NCBI GenBank assembly: GCA_949752735.1 | Contig: OX457039.1 | Coordinates: 25,236,210 to 25,300,209 of the forward strand | Direction: 5' to 3' | DNA from: Lumbricus terrestris | Lineage: Eukaryota; Annelida; Clitellata; Crassiclitellata; Lumbricidae | DNA: 64,000 bases | In this document: positions 15,301 to 30,300 of the stretch, in pieces | How the letters are laid out: each line of letters opens with the position of its first letter | How positions within the stretch are numbered: position 1 is the stretch's first letter | The notes under the pieces: generated by a model | What the model was told of the DNA's origin: nothing | Database searches by the model: none | Seen by the model: only the letters and a program-made list of their open reading frames with translations | Program-made: the position numbers and the translations under genes

Positions 15301-18300
15301 ACTATAGCATAATTCGTCTATTCAGAATAACAAGGATGTATCCAACACTTTTTAAATATACGATACGTCCTTGTCATTCTGAATAGACGAATTATGATCT
15401 CTGAGTGTTTTAATTCTGTTGGCTGACTGGTGAGCAGCATTGAATCGTGGAATGCCTCTGAAGTTGATGGACCGGACTTGGTTGAGAAAATCCATGTTTT
15501 CGGCTTCATCCTCTGCGATCAGACAGACCGAGTGCAACATCATTGAGGCTCTCTGTGTCGTTCCCAGTCGTAAACAGGACATTCTCGATATGCTGTCTAG
15601 GTAATTATGCAATTCCTTTCAGAATCATACTTTTCAGGAAGATTGCTTAGATGCTGCTTGGTGTCTCTTGAGCCAACCTTTGAGAGAGGTAACCATAATT
15701 ATGAAGTTTCTTCATCTTTCATTCTCCGTATCATGTCATCTGCTTTCAAGGTTTGGTAGACTTTATTCTTTTTATGCACCATGGACGTGATTATCTGGTG
15801 ATATACTTGTTTAAAGTGATAATGGAAAGTCCATTACTTTCAAGAAGTAGTAAATGATGTAAGATTTCAGTGTTGGTCTGAAGGTTCTAGCTGGGTGATG
15901 TGCCTGCTTACAGGGTTCAGTTTTGTGGATCTTTCCAGTGTCTGATTTGCAAACAGTCTTTTTAATTGATGACTGGCATGAATGAGTTGTTCCCATTGCG
16001 CACACTTGTGAGCTATAACATGAGGTTGGGACAATCTCTTGGAATGGTGTTCTGCATCTCCTAAAGATGAGTTACAAGATTTCCTGACTGAAGCTATAAA
16101 ATTTTCCTGACTGAATAAAATAAAACAATTTTGCCAGCCATTTGCTTTCATGGTTACTTGCTAATTATAGAATATGTCTTCTTCTTGCATTTGCTATGCT
16201 TTTGACGACTGCTATAATTAAATTCTGGCTGTTTGATTAATTAGTACACTGTTCGTCGTTGTTTTGAAATTGTTAACATCACTTTTGGAGCAGCTGTCTG
16301 GATGAAGTTGGCTGCAGTGGTGAAGCATCGTCAGAGTTTCTGTCACTCTACAAGAGACTTATTGCAAATGGACACTGGAAGTATTACCTTAGCCTTAAGG
16401 GAGTCCTTGGAAAGATCGCTACCCTTATCAACAAGGTAACAGACATTTGATCATGACTGCTTGCTTCTAACATATTAAGATGCTTTACTTTCATAAACTT
16501 ACTGACCAGTTTGTAAAGGATTTCTGTAACACCCCTGTTCTTGAAGCTGAGAAGCTCTTAAATGAATTACTGAACTGTGGACCATTTCCACATTCAGATT
16601 GCCAGTTTGCACTGGTGGACCATTTGAAAGTTTGGGAAATGGATATTTTTAAAATTCCTATTACTTCCCAACTCTTGTTTTAAGTTGTGCTGAAAGCTTG
16701 CTAATCTATTTAAATTCTTATGGTGGTGGTGGTGGCAGTGGCGGCGGCGGTGGCGATGGTGGTTGGAAAATACTGCAGAAGCTAAGTTGTCTGTTTCACA
16801 AGCACCTACTTAATGTGAAGCTACTGACCTTCAGGCTGAAAAAGCTTAGAGAGTGAGGTTTCACACCATGTTTATTACAGATTTCTGAAGTAGTATATTT
16901 GATGGATTTCTGGTCTAATTGAAGTTGATAACTGAGCACTTGCCTAAGGTATTGACAATTGCACAGACTCATTATTTCAGAAATACATGTCACGCCATAT
17001 CTGGCACTTGTCTGTATTTATATTTGTGTCTTTGTGTATTTTACGGGAACCAATAAACCTATAGATGTATTGTGATGCTAAATGTTTATTGAAAAGGGCA
17101 TGCAATTCAATGGATGATTGTTTATTTTATGGGCTGAACATGCACATTCTAAGTTCATTGAATAAAAAATTGTTTTTAACTAATTGTGTTGTTAATATTT
17201 GCCAAGACGAATAGTATGGCAAACGGGAGATTTGGTCTGAGATGATTTCCAGGTATTTCGTTATAGTGCTGATGATTTGTGGGTAGACTAAGGTCACCCA
17301 GATGAATTTGTTAGTTTTGTGCAGTAATAGAGATGTTTGTATTGAAATCGCTTGTACAGTTTAAAAAATAAGATTTATTCACTTGTTTTGAGAAGCAAAA
17401 TACTCAAGAGTTTATTTGATTGACTTCAGGAAATTGAAGAACTGTGCTGCTTAGAGGAGACTAGTCTTGGTTCAGATCTTTCTCAGGGATATGCACTCAA
17501 GGCTCTTACAGGTGAATATTAAAGTTAATTATTGTGTGCCTCTGTGTTGTAACGTGGTGGAGGCTTTGCTGTCAAGTTGCATTTTGACTTCAACTGGTAT
17601 TATGCAATTTAGGTGCATGTAGGCCCCGATTTCTTGAATTATTTTGCATATGGCCTGGTTTATTAACAGTGTATATTGTTCTTTTAGTGTAGTTAATGTG
17701 TGATGTTAGTTAACTTTTTATATTTCTATTGTGACTCTTTAGTTAAATTTGCATCCAAGAAATGATGATGGTTTCTGTTGAAGATTTGCTGGCAACGTTT
17801 CTTGAGGTGGATAACATCAAGCAGCATTACAAGAGTCGTCTTGTTGGATCTGTGTTGAATGGCTATCTGTCGCTACGCAAGTTGGTGATCCAGCGATCAA
17901 AAATGATTGATGACACACAGGACAAGCTGCTGGAACTGCTGGAGGAAATGACGACAGGTGAAGTGAAAAGAACAAGATCTCTCTAATGTTACTTTTTTTA
18001 ACGAAATGTTATTCTTATCTTTTCCAATTTCGGAAGGTTGTCAGTTTAGCCATTAATTTTATTATTTCGAAGCTGTTTCAAAGCATGCGCTATAGGCTAT
18101 TGCAGCTTTAGCTTCCTGGATTGTCAGTCAAGAGGTTAAATAAAAGTTAAAATTCCACAAGGGCAGAAATATGTTTTTAGCTTTCTGTCTCACTTGCGTG
18201 CCCTAGCAAACTCAGTCATATAAGTGGAAGGATCAAGCAGCGTGGTAAACTGGCAAGTGCTCGCCCTTAAGCACCGCCAAGGCTAGGAAACGTTGCCTTT

Positions 18301-21300
18301 TCAAGTGCTAGCCAAATCATCACTGCTTGATACCTAAGACTACCTGATGGAGTTAGCCTTCTGCTTCTTCTTTACAATAAAGTGATGAATGTTTCAATTG
18401 ATTTAACTGAACCTCTGTTTGGATGGGTGGTCATAGAGTTGGCTAGATGCTTGGTATATGAGAGTTTCTGTTTATTGGAGTCATTGAACTCATGTCTTTG
18501 TGTTTCTTTGTTAGGTACTGAATCTGAAACAAAAGAGTTCATGTCAGTCTGTGTTGAAACTGTTAATAAATATCCGTTAAACGATTTCATCTCTCCTGTC
18601 TTCATCTTCGAACGACTTTGCAGCATCATTTATCCGGTGAGCAAATTACTTTCCTGGTGATTGCTGTTGCGTATTTCGATGTTACAAATAGTTTTTGTTG
18701 TCATTAAAAAGTTCATGAACTTTGTCAGTTTATTTGTGCCTTCAGATTCTTTTCTAAATGAAAAGCAGTTTTTGCTCTTTCGCAGTGATTGCTGTTGCTT
18801 ATGACTGTGCAACCAAATGCTCCCTTTTGACCCATAATTTGCTATATTGAAAACATTGTGTATTCATACCAAACTACCCTATCTATATGGGATTTTTCCA
18901 TTGGTTTGGTAGAATCATAAACACAGCCTTTGAGCAACAATTTTTATAAGCATTAGCATCCAGCCATTTAAATTGAAGCAGTCGGGTTCTTGGTGATGAG
19001 CCGTTTCTCTGTAGTCTAATAATTATTCTTTCTCAATGAACTCCAGACAGATGAATTATTCTTTTCAGCCTATCTTGCAAAACTCTCAAACAAATATTTT
19101 GAGGGGGCACAGGTTTCGGGATTTCAAAATAGCGATTTTTGTTGGGGTTCCTCTCGCATGTCTTTGTTGCTTGAAGACTTTTTATTTCCTAGAGGTTGTC
19201 ATGCCAAGAGTGCCGCTAAATATCTAATACTGTAAGAGGTGCCTTATAAATTCTCAGATACGATATGATGTTTATGTTGAAATTTAAGTTTATTGTTATA
19301 TTGTATTTAATAACATCAAGTTTTTTATTTTGCATCTTATGTGTTCTGGGAAATTGATCAGTAACTACATGTTAAATATTTTTCTTATATTAGATGATTG
19401 TAGATTGTAAATGAATGATGTTAGAGTATAAGAGATTCTTTTCGCAAATGAGTCGACTGTACCTGCTCTCGTATGGTTTCTGTTTGACAAGGAGGCTAAT
19501 GATGCGGCTGAATTCTTTATGTCGCTTGAGAAGGAACCTCAACAAGAAGACTTCTTACAGGGTCGAATGCTTGGCAATCCATACAGCTCTACTGAACCTG
19601 GACTTGGGCCTTTGATGAGAGATGTTAAAAACAAGATTTGTCAAGGTTAGTTTTGTTTTGTTTTGATGTGTGCTGCATGAATTTCCGACTCTTCTTTGGG
19701 CTCTTAATTACCTCCACTTTCTCTGTTGATAGTATTAAAAAATGGATAAATTCTTCACCATGCCTGATATTGCCATTACCAGAAAATCCTTGGTTTCTTC
19801 AGGATAAATATATGGTATGAATTGTGCATCTGTTGATCAAACGTAAATGTGTTCTGGTTCCTTGGGTGCTGATAAACATTCTTGTCTGCATAACAAGGTA
19901 GTAGTAGTGGAAGACCTTCACCCATACTGCATATGTTTAGAATGTTTAATTTGACGTAGGCTTGAATTTGGTATTTCTTATGTTTAGTTGACTGTTTCTA
20001 TTCGTTTTTAGACTGTGAGTTAGTAGCACTCTTAGAGGACGATACAGGAATGGAACTTTTGGTCTGCAACAAGATCATCAGCCTCGATCTGGCTGTAAAG
20101 GATGTGCACCGCAAGATTTGGTTGCCTGAACATTCTGAGGTAGGTATTTATAATAAGGCTACTGACATTAGCTTGTGACCCAGAATACATTTTGGTATAC
20201 GGAAAGCTGGACAGGGTAGTATGCAAATTGAATGTAGTTGGGCTTAGTATGACTTTCCTTTGTGCCAAGTTACTTTGTTACCTATGAAAGGTCTGCTGTA
20301 ATGCCTTTGCATTGTCTCTAGACGTTAGGAGCTTTAAATGAGTCAAAATGTGTTGTTTTCTTGGATGCATCTGTTATAGTTGTGTAATGTGTTGTTACTT
20401 TGGATAGGAGACTAAAAATGTGTGCATCTCAAAATATGTATAAAGGGCATTTTAGCTGCTCAAAGATGCTATGAACATGGCTATGATGTGTACTACAGTA
20501 ATTTAATCTTTGGCAACAGAAAGAATATACCCTGTCACCAATGCCTGGCTGCCCCAATTGATCTCTGTGAACTCTGCTGTTTGATTTTGGGTACCCAAGG
20601 ATGTTGCCACCTGCATTCTGCAGAAAATGCAGTTCTCTTCCAGGACTCATTTCGCAATTATGCAGAATCGAGCTTTCTTTGATTGACCAAGTGATCTGGA
20701 ATGGCCTTCCTCCGGAGCTGTGTCTACACCCTGGGACTGTGCGTGAAGTTAAGGCTGTTTTTCTTTGGTGGTGGAGTTGTGAGCGCTTCAGGTTTCCTTG
20801 AAGGAGCGCTATATAAATTCTCAGATGAATGGATTGATATTACTGATGTTTGCTCATTATTCCAAGACAGGTGTTTGATAAATGTCAAGTGCTGAAATGA
20901 GGTTAATATGTTGTAGGGTGAACCAATGCGTATTGTGTATCGCATGAGAGGTCTTTTGGGTGATGCCACAGAAGACATGGTCAACACTTTAGAAACTGGA
21001 AAAGGTGTGCCTGCCATCTTGTGTCATTAACCTGACCTTTATCCTTGAGTTTTCACATTTTCATTACTATGATGTTACTGTAATTTATTCTTTTAAGTGG
21101 TGATTTCTCTCGAAGGAAAAAAAGCAATTAATATCTGATAGTAAGCCTTCATTTGTACAAAATTTTGTGAAATATATATATTCTTGCAGGCAAACTTAGT
21201 GAAGACTGATATAGTGAAATGAATGTCTGTAGAAATGTTTTTGATGGATTCTTCAAGAGACTTGTTCGTTTTACATGTTCTTTAGATGAAGACATAGACA

Positions 21301-24300
21301 GTGAAGTTGTGTACAAAATGGCCAATGTGATGAGCCAGTGTTCTGGACTAAAGGTTATGCTGCAGAGGTAAGCTTCTGTGAATTTCACGTTTTTGGATCC
21401 TCATTTATAAGCCATTTATGAGTTCATCTATATTTTTTATATATGGCTCAGCACATTCAATTTACTCTGTGAAGCTTAAAAGAGTTGTTAATGCAGTACT
21501 TTACAGATCAGGATGATGCTTTGTTTGCATTCAATTAGAGCATTGTTGTTGCAAGTTCAGGAATATTTTAAAACTGAAATGAATGGGAGGGAGATTTAAA
21601 GGGAGAGAGTTATTCCTTTTTTCCAGTATTTATCTTGGCTCATGTCTAGGACCCTTGTATTTCATCTCGACCATATCGAAATTAAAAACAGTCCATCACT
21701 CAGTTGAATACCTAAATACATTGATTTTACTTATTTGTTAATGGCATCCTCAAAAAGTTATACAAACAGGGCAAAACTGGACAACATAACTGAGCTACAC
21801 ATTAGATGAAAACTGAAACTGCAATAAAAACTGAAATCATTGAAATGAGGATGTTTCTATTAACTAAAATTTAAAAAACACAAAAAATAATATTCTTTCT
21901 TACTCGCTAATTTGTAGACTCGCTGCAATTCGTAACCTTGTGACGGGAAGGCAGCTGATGACTGTGCTGCTGAAGCTGTTTGCCTACTGTCTGAAGGTGA
22001 AGGCCAACCGTCAGGAACTTGTTAAACTGGAGATGAATTCCATCAGCATCATGTTGGGAGCACTGAACCTTGTGAGTGGTAGTGTTCTGAATCTACATGT
22101 AGAACAACTTGTTCTTCTAAGATCTTGAAGGGAAAGGAGCTGTTTAGAATTTACTTAAATGTTATATGACCATAAAAATGTGTTTGAGTACATTTACATT
22201 AATTGCCTATACCTTTTGCTGTGGTTGCTGTCCAGCCAGGACATTCTTCAACCGAAGATTATGTCACTGATGACATTATGTGATTAAATGCTTTTAATAA
22301 TGTGAATACCTTACTCTGATACTGTCTATTTTAAAATAAAATGGTCAGTGACCACAAGAATTTGTTGCAAATTCTGATTGTTTGAGAGTGATGTTGTTCT
22401 TGTTTGAAGGCTCTGCTGGCTGAACAAGAGAGTGGAACTTCAACTAAGGGTCTGACTTTAACGGAGCAAATGCTTCAGATCATGGAAACTATCCTCCTCG
22501 AAGCAAGCAGCCAACCTCCGGAAATGTACAAAGTATGCATATGTTTATCACCTTGTCACCTTGTGCTGTCAGCTCGTAGAGCTCTAGCGATTTTCCTGAC
22601 ACACATTCTCCATTGTTTTTGCATTGTTGTGTATCATGAAAATTCTCTTGGCATGTTAACAGGGGTGGTTTGCCATTGCCTTCCCCTGGTTTTGCCTGCC
22701 GTGCCCGTTCGTTCGCCTTCCTAAGGAAGGGTACTAACAGTCCGCACCTCGAGAAGGTGGGCACGGAGGTCTTTGGTTCATCAGCCCAGGCCGGGTCCGA
22801 GTCTACGCTCGTCAGAGACGTCGGTCAGATCACCTTCCTGCTTTACTCTGTCCCAGAGTGGCTGACAAACCTTTGCGGACCAGTAGTCTTCTAATGTAGC
22901 TCCATGGATACTTTTTCAAGCAACATTTTACCTCTTTATTTTTGATTGTTTAACTAGGTGTTCTTTTATGATATTGTAGGAGTTTTCCAAGCTTTGTGGA
23001 GACAAGGACCAGCTAATGATGTTACTTGATCGTATAAACAGTCCTTTTGTACGAGCGAATGGTAATGTGCTCCAGGCTCTGATGCGTCTGATTCCATTCT
23101 TGGCGTTTGGTGACCAGGAAAAGATGCTGGCTCTCGTCAATCACTTCAGACCATACCTTGATTTCAACCGGTAATTGTACACTTTGAAGATTTCAGGTTT
23201 ATGACATTTCAGAATCCAACTATTTGGTTGTTTTTATACAAATAACAACTAAATAAACTGTGGATTTACTGGTACTTATAAATTTGTTGCATGTTGATGA
23301 ATTACAAACAGCAGAATCCTTGAGAACCGAGAGTACCTGCCTTTGTAAGTTTAACTGTTGCACCAACATGTGCATCTTAACAGTATGATGATATCATCAT
23401 ATCACCTTGCTAATCTTAGGAAATTGTATTTGCTATTCCTGAACAAGTTAAAATTACCAGGGCTTTGAAGAAACCCTTGAGATTGATGTGTTGGTAGATG
23501 TTTCCATTGTTGTTGCTTTCTAGATATGACTTTGACCACACCCAGGATGAGCAAGTTCATCTCGATTGCTTCTGTGTTATTGCACAAGGCATTGAGAAGA
23601 ATGCCAATGGAAGGAAGCTGAAGGACTTAATTTCAGAGCATTCAATGGTTAAAGATACTCTCGAGTACATACAAATGCACGCTCCTGACATGAAGTCGTA
23701 CCAGCAGTAAGCAAATTTATGCTTCACTCTTTAGTTAGCATGCAGTTACAGATGTTGAAAATCGTGCATAGATTTGTACAGATTCATTCCGAATCATTCG
23801 TTCATTCATTACGAAGGTTTATATAGCGCCTCTTCGTGGTTGCTACTCAGAAGCACTCCTTAACTCAGAACAGCTGAGAAAAGACAATTTTGAGACGAGC
23901 ATAAAAAGAGTGGACATTGGGGAACAAGCGTATATATTTATATTTGTGAGTGCATTGTATTATGAATTAATTCTGAAGTTCTGTCTGGTTTCTGTTTCAG
24001 AGGGAGTGATAGCGAGAGCTGGAAGGAGTTTATTAGCAAACCCTCGCTACCATATGTCTTGCGAATGCTAACCGGACTCTGCAGGGGACATGATTCCACT
24101 CAGGTTTCTTTTGTTTTTCTTTTTTTTCACAATTTTTGTCATATTCATTCATTAATGTTTTCAGAACCCTTATGTCAATTACTGGTAATTGTTTCCCCTA
24201 TATTCAAATACATTGGTTTTGCATATGCTTATGCGTTACTCTTGTGCCTTCAATCTGTCATCTTCGATAAACACCTTACTTTGCCGACAACATTGTCAGT

Positions 24301-27300
24301 TGTCTTACTCTTATCTCGCTACGTTTATATTCATGACCCGCTACGTCCATATTCATGACCCGCTACATCCATATTCATGACCCGCTACATCCATATTCAT
24401 GACCCGCTACATCCATATGCATGACCCGCTACATCCATATTCATGACCCGCTACATCCATATTCATGACCCGCTACGTCCATATTCATGATTTCCACGGA
24501 CTGTGGCCAACGCATCATTATAAAATTGCTTACACGATCCACACCTTAATTGTTAACTCCAAACTTGACTACTGCAATTCCCTTTTTTCTAGCATTGATC
24601 TTGTTTAACTAAATGTCTTAAAGTCTCCAAAGTACTTTTCCTTTTTAACAAAACTCCGAAACACCATTACATAACCCCAGATCCTCAGTTTAGGTCCTCA
24701 GTGCATCCACTAAATTTTTTATCTTACCTTCAATGTCCATCAGCTTCTTACATTTCCAACTTATTCACAATCCAAGCTCCCAGATCCACATGTTCTTCAT
24801 CTTGCTTTCTCTGCTGCAGCACTTAATTCTGAATTGAAATTGATCTTGAAGTTATCTTTTCACAGTTCAAGTGCTGCACTATGCTATCAATAGGGCTGAA
24901 TGAATAGAACACTTGGCATGCTATACACGTGGTACAGGTTCAATTATTCGTTCAGGAGGTCGCTGTGAGCATGCCTTTCACGCACGATTGTTTTGTGCCA
25001 TCGCTGTTCTGTTGAAGGATCGTCATTTGTGCACTTCTGAAATTTGGAACGAGCGCTCTATCAAATAGAGTTGAAATGTTACTCTACTGTAAGACCACCA
25101 TTGTAAAGCAATTTTCAAAATAGTGCCATGACTGATGTTCTTCACTGGCTTCCTGTTGCTTCTCGTATCCAATTTAAGGTACTGCTCTTAGTTTCAAAAA
25201 CTCAAACTGGACAAGCTCCTAAATACCTGTGTGACTTGATGCATAAACACCTCTCTGCAGTCTCTTCCCACCCTCTCCGGTCTGCCGATCGACTAGATCT
25301 CTTGGTTCCAAGGGCAAGGACTGCCATGGCCCAACACCATGCCTTTGCCATTGTAGGCCCTTCTATGTGGAATGACCTCCCTCTGTAGTAAGATCTTATT
25401 GAGGGTGTCATCTTCAGCTCTTCGTTACTTGAAGTCTTTTTATTTCCTTGGGGCTGTCACGCTGAGAGCACTTCTGAATAGCTAGGTTGTAAGAGGCGCT
25501 TTATAAATGCTTATATACGATACAATGGTGTCTCCATGACTTGACCCTTGGTTTCTTACCTGGCACTGAAGCTGACTTTATTTAATATATAGCACTGGTG
25601 GATAAGCTGGCCTCTTTTATGTCGTTTTCGTGCGGTGACCACATTTGCTATTGATATATTGACTGGTTGCTTTAAACTTGAATTGCTTCATAATATTGAT
25701 TTTGAAATTGATGTTGCTGAAATAGTAAGTTGCTGAGTTGCTGCATTTCTGTTGTACATTCTTGCTTTTTGCCAAAAACAACTTGCAACTGCAGCTCTAC
25801 GCAGCATTTTAGAACTGTGGAATGAGTAGGAATATTGGCTAAAGTTGTCCTTGTGTTTGTTGTCATGATCATTAGTCTTATCGTCGAGTTCACCAAACCC
25901 GACCGCATATTCCAGTATATGTGTGAGGTTTTGCACCGTCTCACACCTTTCCCACAACGCATCTCATTCAGCATCGCATCTTTGGTGTGGCATTGCTTAT
26001 CATGCTGGGCACCCTTTTATTTGCATGTGCTTTGCCTCCCCTTTCCACTTGCACAGTCCGCTGTCCAAGGTGACTTAATCTTCTTTTTGCCTGCTCTGCG
26101 ACAATGCGACACCTCCGAAACTGTTCTTAGTTTTACCAACTGTTGAAGACTGCTTTTTTCGCTTGACCTCGTCCGGGAACACCTCTGAGTAGGTATCTTG
26201 AGGGGTGTTATTTAGATTGTGATCGATGGATTGGTTGATTGATCTTGAAATTTAAAAGGTTTTAATTTCCAAGACTTTTTTGATGTTTCTAAGGTTGTGA
26301 TCGGCGAGACAATTTTGCCAATTCTTCACAATCTCGAGCAAATCTCATCTGATGAACACATTGGATCTTTGGCTGAAAACCTATTGGAAGCTCTGAAGGA
26401 AAATGGTCATGTTGCTGAAAAGGTAGCTGCTGTGCATAGAATACATGCTCGTTGTTTCTTAGAGAATTTGGTTCTGCTGGAACTAACTTTTTATCAATTT
26501 TTGGATTATCAGAATTTTAATTTTAGTTTGAGTATATTGTGTCTTGCTGAGAAGAGTCGAGTTTCCTCCACTTCGATTGGAAAGTACTTGAAAAGTATTT
26601 CTGTGCTTCTTTGAATACAGCTTGTTTGAAATAGCGTTCAATTCTTTTAAGAAAAAATACCATTTTGTGCAGGCCTTGGATTGTGCCAGAACTGTGCTCT
26701 ACCATCATCAGGTTGAAGCTTATTTTTAATTTGACATTCCCAATCAGTCATTCTCTTTGTGTGATTTCAACCGACTTTCCAGTTTCTGGGAATTTAATCC
26801 TGGATAATTTATTTTATGACGTGTTTGATTATAGATTGAAGAAGTGCGACAACAGACAAAGGCAGAAAAGAAACGACTAGCTATGGCCAAGAGAGAAAAG
26901 CAACTGGACCAGCTCGGCATGATGGTCAGTCTTGCTAACCAAGTTTTCTTAAAACCTTCATTATCATTTTTGAAAGCAGCATCAGCAGTAGATGCCAGAT
27001 CAGAGCAGTATAAGTTTGACGTTCAATGACAGTGTTTAACAGATCATGAAAAAGCACAAGTGCTGCTGCACACTAGGCTTTTATTATTATTGTTGGTCTT
27101 AACAAACATTTGTGATGTACACAGGGTCACAGAAATGCAGCTGTGCACTGCAAGTACCATATTTTATGGGCAATAAGTTGCACTTTTTTAGTTTCATTAG
27201 TAGCAACATATACAAAGAAGTTACGAATAGATAAAATAACAGTTTTTATTGAACAGTGAATGATTTTAAGTCTCTTTAAATTTATTAATATAATTGTTCA

Positions 27301-30300
27301 AATGGAAGACTATTCCACAATTTATTGATCCTGACTTTATAGTTTCAGAGATTAGACCGCCGGTGTCTCTCAATCGGCATTTTTTTTTACTTCCTTTGGT
27401 TACTGATGAGGGCACTTAGCTGAGGTCACCCATGTAATATGAATACATATTGTGCCTATATGTATGTTTGTGGATTCTGTCACGATGTATGTAGGATCGT
27501 GGGTGCTACTTGATGAATGGACTTGTGTCTACAACAAGTACTGAATATAAGATTGGTAGTTGCTAGTGTTTTGAAGAAAGAAATTGTTTGTTTTTTAAAG
27601 ACGAATGAAAAAGGTCAAGTGACCGTCAAAAACATAAAGCACATGGAAGATCTGAAGGATGAAACAGGATTAGTCTGTTGCATATGTAGAGAGGGATACA
27701 GATACCAGCCAGTCAAGGTAGGAATTTATGCTTCTAAAGTGAATTAAAATTTAAATAATATTTCTAGGTCAATTTTGCAGTCATGTCGTTATACATTGCA
27801 CTCGTCACAGAGGACATGCTTTAATCCTTAATGAATATAAATGCAAGTTTCTGTCGTGTCAGAGGAGTTACTGCAATTTTGAGTTCTGGTAAAAGTTTTG
27901 TGCAGGAACAAGTCTGTAATAATTCAGGCTCATTAATTTTGTTATATCCCATTGTTAAAAGATGAGGATAGTGATAGATGGTAAACTAAGCTCCTATTCT
28001 CTCTTTAAAACAATAAACATGCAGCTGGATACAAAGACATAAGAATCTTCGCAAGCGTCCACTCTGGAAATGGACGGACTACGTCGTACATAAAGCAATT
28101 CTCGGTTGGTTGCTGGTGGACACGAAACCGACGTCTAAAGCTAATATACAACTGGAGATTTGACAGCTCTACGAAAACACACCACAGACAACAGGCCACA
28201 ACAAATCTGCCAAACTTGGTGTCAATCCTTGACAACACTCTCATAGTAGAGCCAAGCTTGACACACCTTACAATTACTAGTTGAGCAAAATTGCCATTGT
28301 TCCTTTGGCTTATAGTCAATTAAATGCTCTATCTCTCTTGGTTTTTGGGTGTACTCTGTATTAGTGGTCAAAGATAGTTTGGGGGTCATGTTAAAGCTGT
28401 GCCAATATAATGTTGTATTGCTTGAAGTTTTCCATAGTTGTGACAACTGTGAGATGTTATAGGAATCTTTATCATGCTCTGTTATGATATATCAGGTCCT
28501 AGGAATTTATACGTTTACAAAACGAGTGAATGTGGATGACTTTGAGGCAAAACCTCGCAAGACCCAAGGCTACAGTACCGTGTCACACTTCAACATTGTT
28601 CATGTTGACTGTCATCTGGCTGCAGTCAGGTAGGAAATGCTCCACAATTCTTTTTCAAAGCCTCTAGAATTCTGATCTGTTTCACCACAGACATTTGTTG
28701 TGTTGTTTAATCTTTTCTCATCTGATAAATGTTACCAGTTCTCTTGCATACTGGTCTTGATTCGTTTATTACAAAATTTCTTTTGCTGAGATGAGGAGAT
28801 GAAATAGCTTTTAACTATTAAGAATTTTTTGTTGCGTTACTGATTGAGTTGTTTTCTGTTGCAGACACGCTCGTGGTCGAGAAGAGTGGGACAGCGCTGC
28901 TTTGCAGAATGGTAACACCAAGTGCAATGGACTGCTGCCATTGTGGGGTCCAGAGGTGCCAGAATCAGCCTATGCTAGTTGCCTGGCAAGGTGAGAATAT
29001 ATTCTTAGGTTATATATATACACACGAGTGTCTGAGCAAGTTTTTTAATAACTCTCACTTGTGTTTGTTGCTGACAGAATTGAATTTTATTTAGAAAGAA
29101 AAGATTATGCCCACTTTTTTTATTTCAAGATTATCAGAGGTAGGAGAAAAAATTCATTTCCTCGTCACTTTAGTTAAGATATGTTGAAGTCTAGAGTAAA
29201 TTTTTTGTCAAATTGCTAGCACGGCTCATACTGTTTAACTTAACTGCACTTCTCAGCAGTGTTTTAACATCATAAATTGTCACTTTGTAAAACCCTCAGT
29301 CCTTTTACTGTTGTTAGTCTTGCATGTTGACCTGTATCTGGAACGAGTCCTACGCACTGTGGTGCGACTTACTGATCATATCCCAGAATTTGGTCATGTC
29401 TCATATTCATTCAGTCATTCATTCCGAGAATTTATATAGCACCTTTTCAAGAAACCTCCTTAGATGCACTCTCTGCGCTGGCCTGTTTTATGTTGAGTGT
29501 CATTAAGATCAAATATATTACAACAGTTAGCAAACAATGCACAGTAAGCTGGAAGAGTCACCGTTGGCAGGCACACACGCACACACACGCACACACAAAC
29601 ACAGGTGGAACCAACCAACGGATTCCGTCAGCAGCTGACCGATTGTGTGGATGTTCTGAGTCTCTGGACCACGTTGCGTCAATAGTGTAGAGCAACAACA
29701 GGTGACAGCCAAACAGGTTGATGTTGACTGGTAGAAGTTGACACATGTCCGGCTAATCGTCAAAGCACAAGAAGTGGGCTGGCAAAGACATTCGTCGGTT
29801 TATTGAAGCCAGTGACTCGGTCGAAGTATCTCCAGCGGGCTGCATACGTCGCTCGTCCTCTACCGGTTGTAAACAAATGGCTACTGGCGGCATACAGCGG
29901 TCCGCATACGATTGAGGCTCAACCTTGCATCAGAAGGATGGGCCTGATGCACAGTGACATGATAACCTAGACGACTTGCGAACAAAATGCCTTTAATCGT
30001 CCAAAATCCTTGTCAGAACCGACGATTAAGTCCGAAACCCAAATCTGACACCAGAAATTTCCAGTATCCTCGAAATTTACTGCGCAAAATCTGCATAAAT
30101 TAGATGTAAATATCCGTCAAATTGACGCAGAGGTCAGTCAGTCGACCGACATGACCGATTACATGCGCAGAAGCATGTGGGATGTCTTGCATTGACTCCC
30201 TTGTAGCAACTTTTCTCTACAGTGTCTGTGCGATAGTTAGGCTGTGCTTTGAGGGACTTCCCCCTCCCATACATCTGCGAGAACTCTGTTGTTCCACCTC

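Noticed and set aside
18205..18345. Imperfect hairpin region considered as a structured RNA gene
   Set aside because: Pairing between GATCAAGCAG and CTGCTTGATA is broken in the middle and I recognise no known RNA motif.
25128..25388. 86-codon open frame as a host gene
   Set aside because: It is the C terminus of a CR1/L2-type reverse transcriptase leading into a LINE tail.
29780..29950. Possible Tc1/mariner transposase remnant on the minus strand
   Set aside because: Only loose resemblance across several frames, with no DDE signature or inverted ends.
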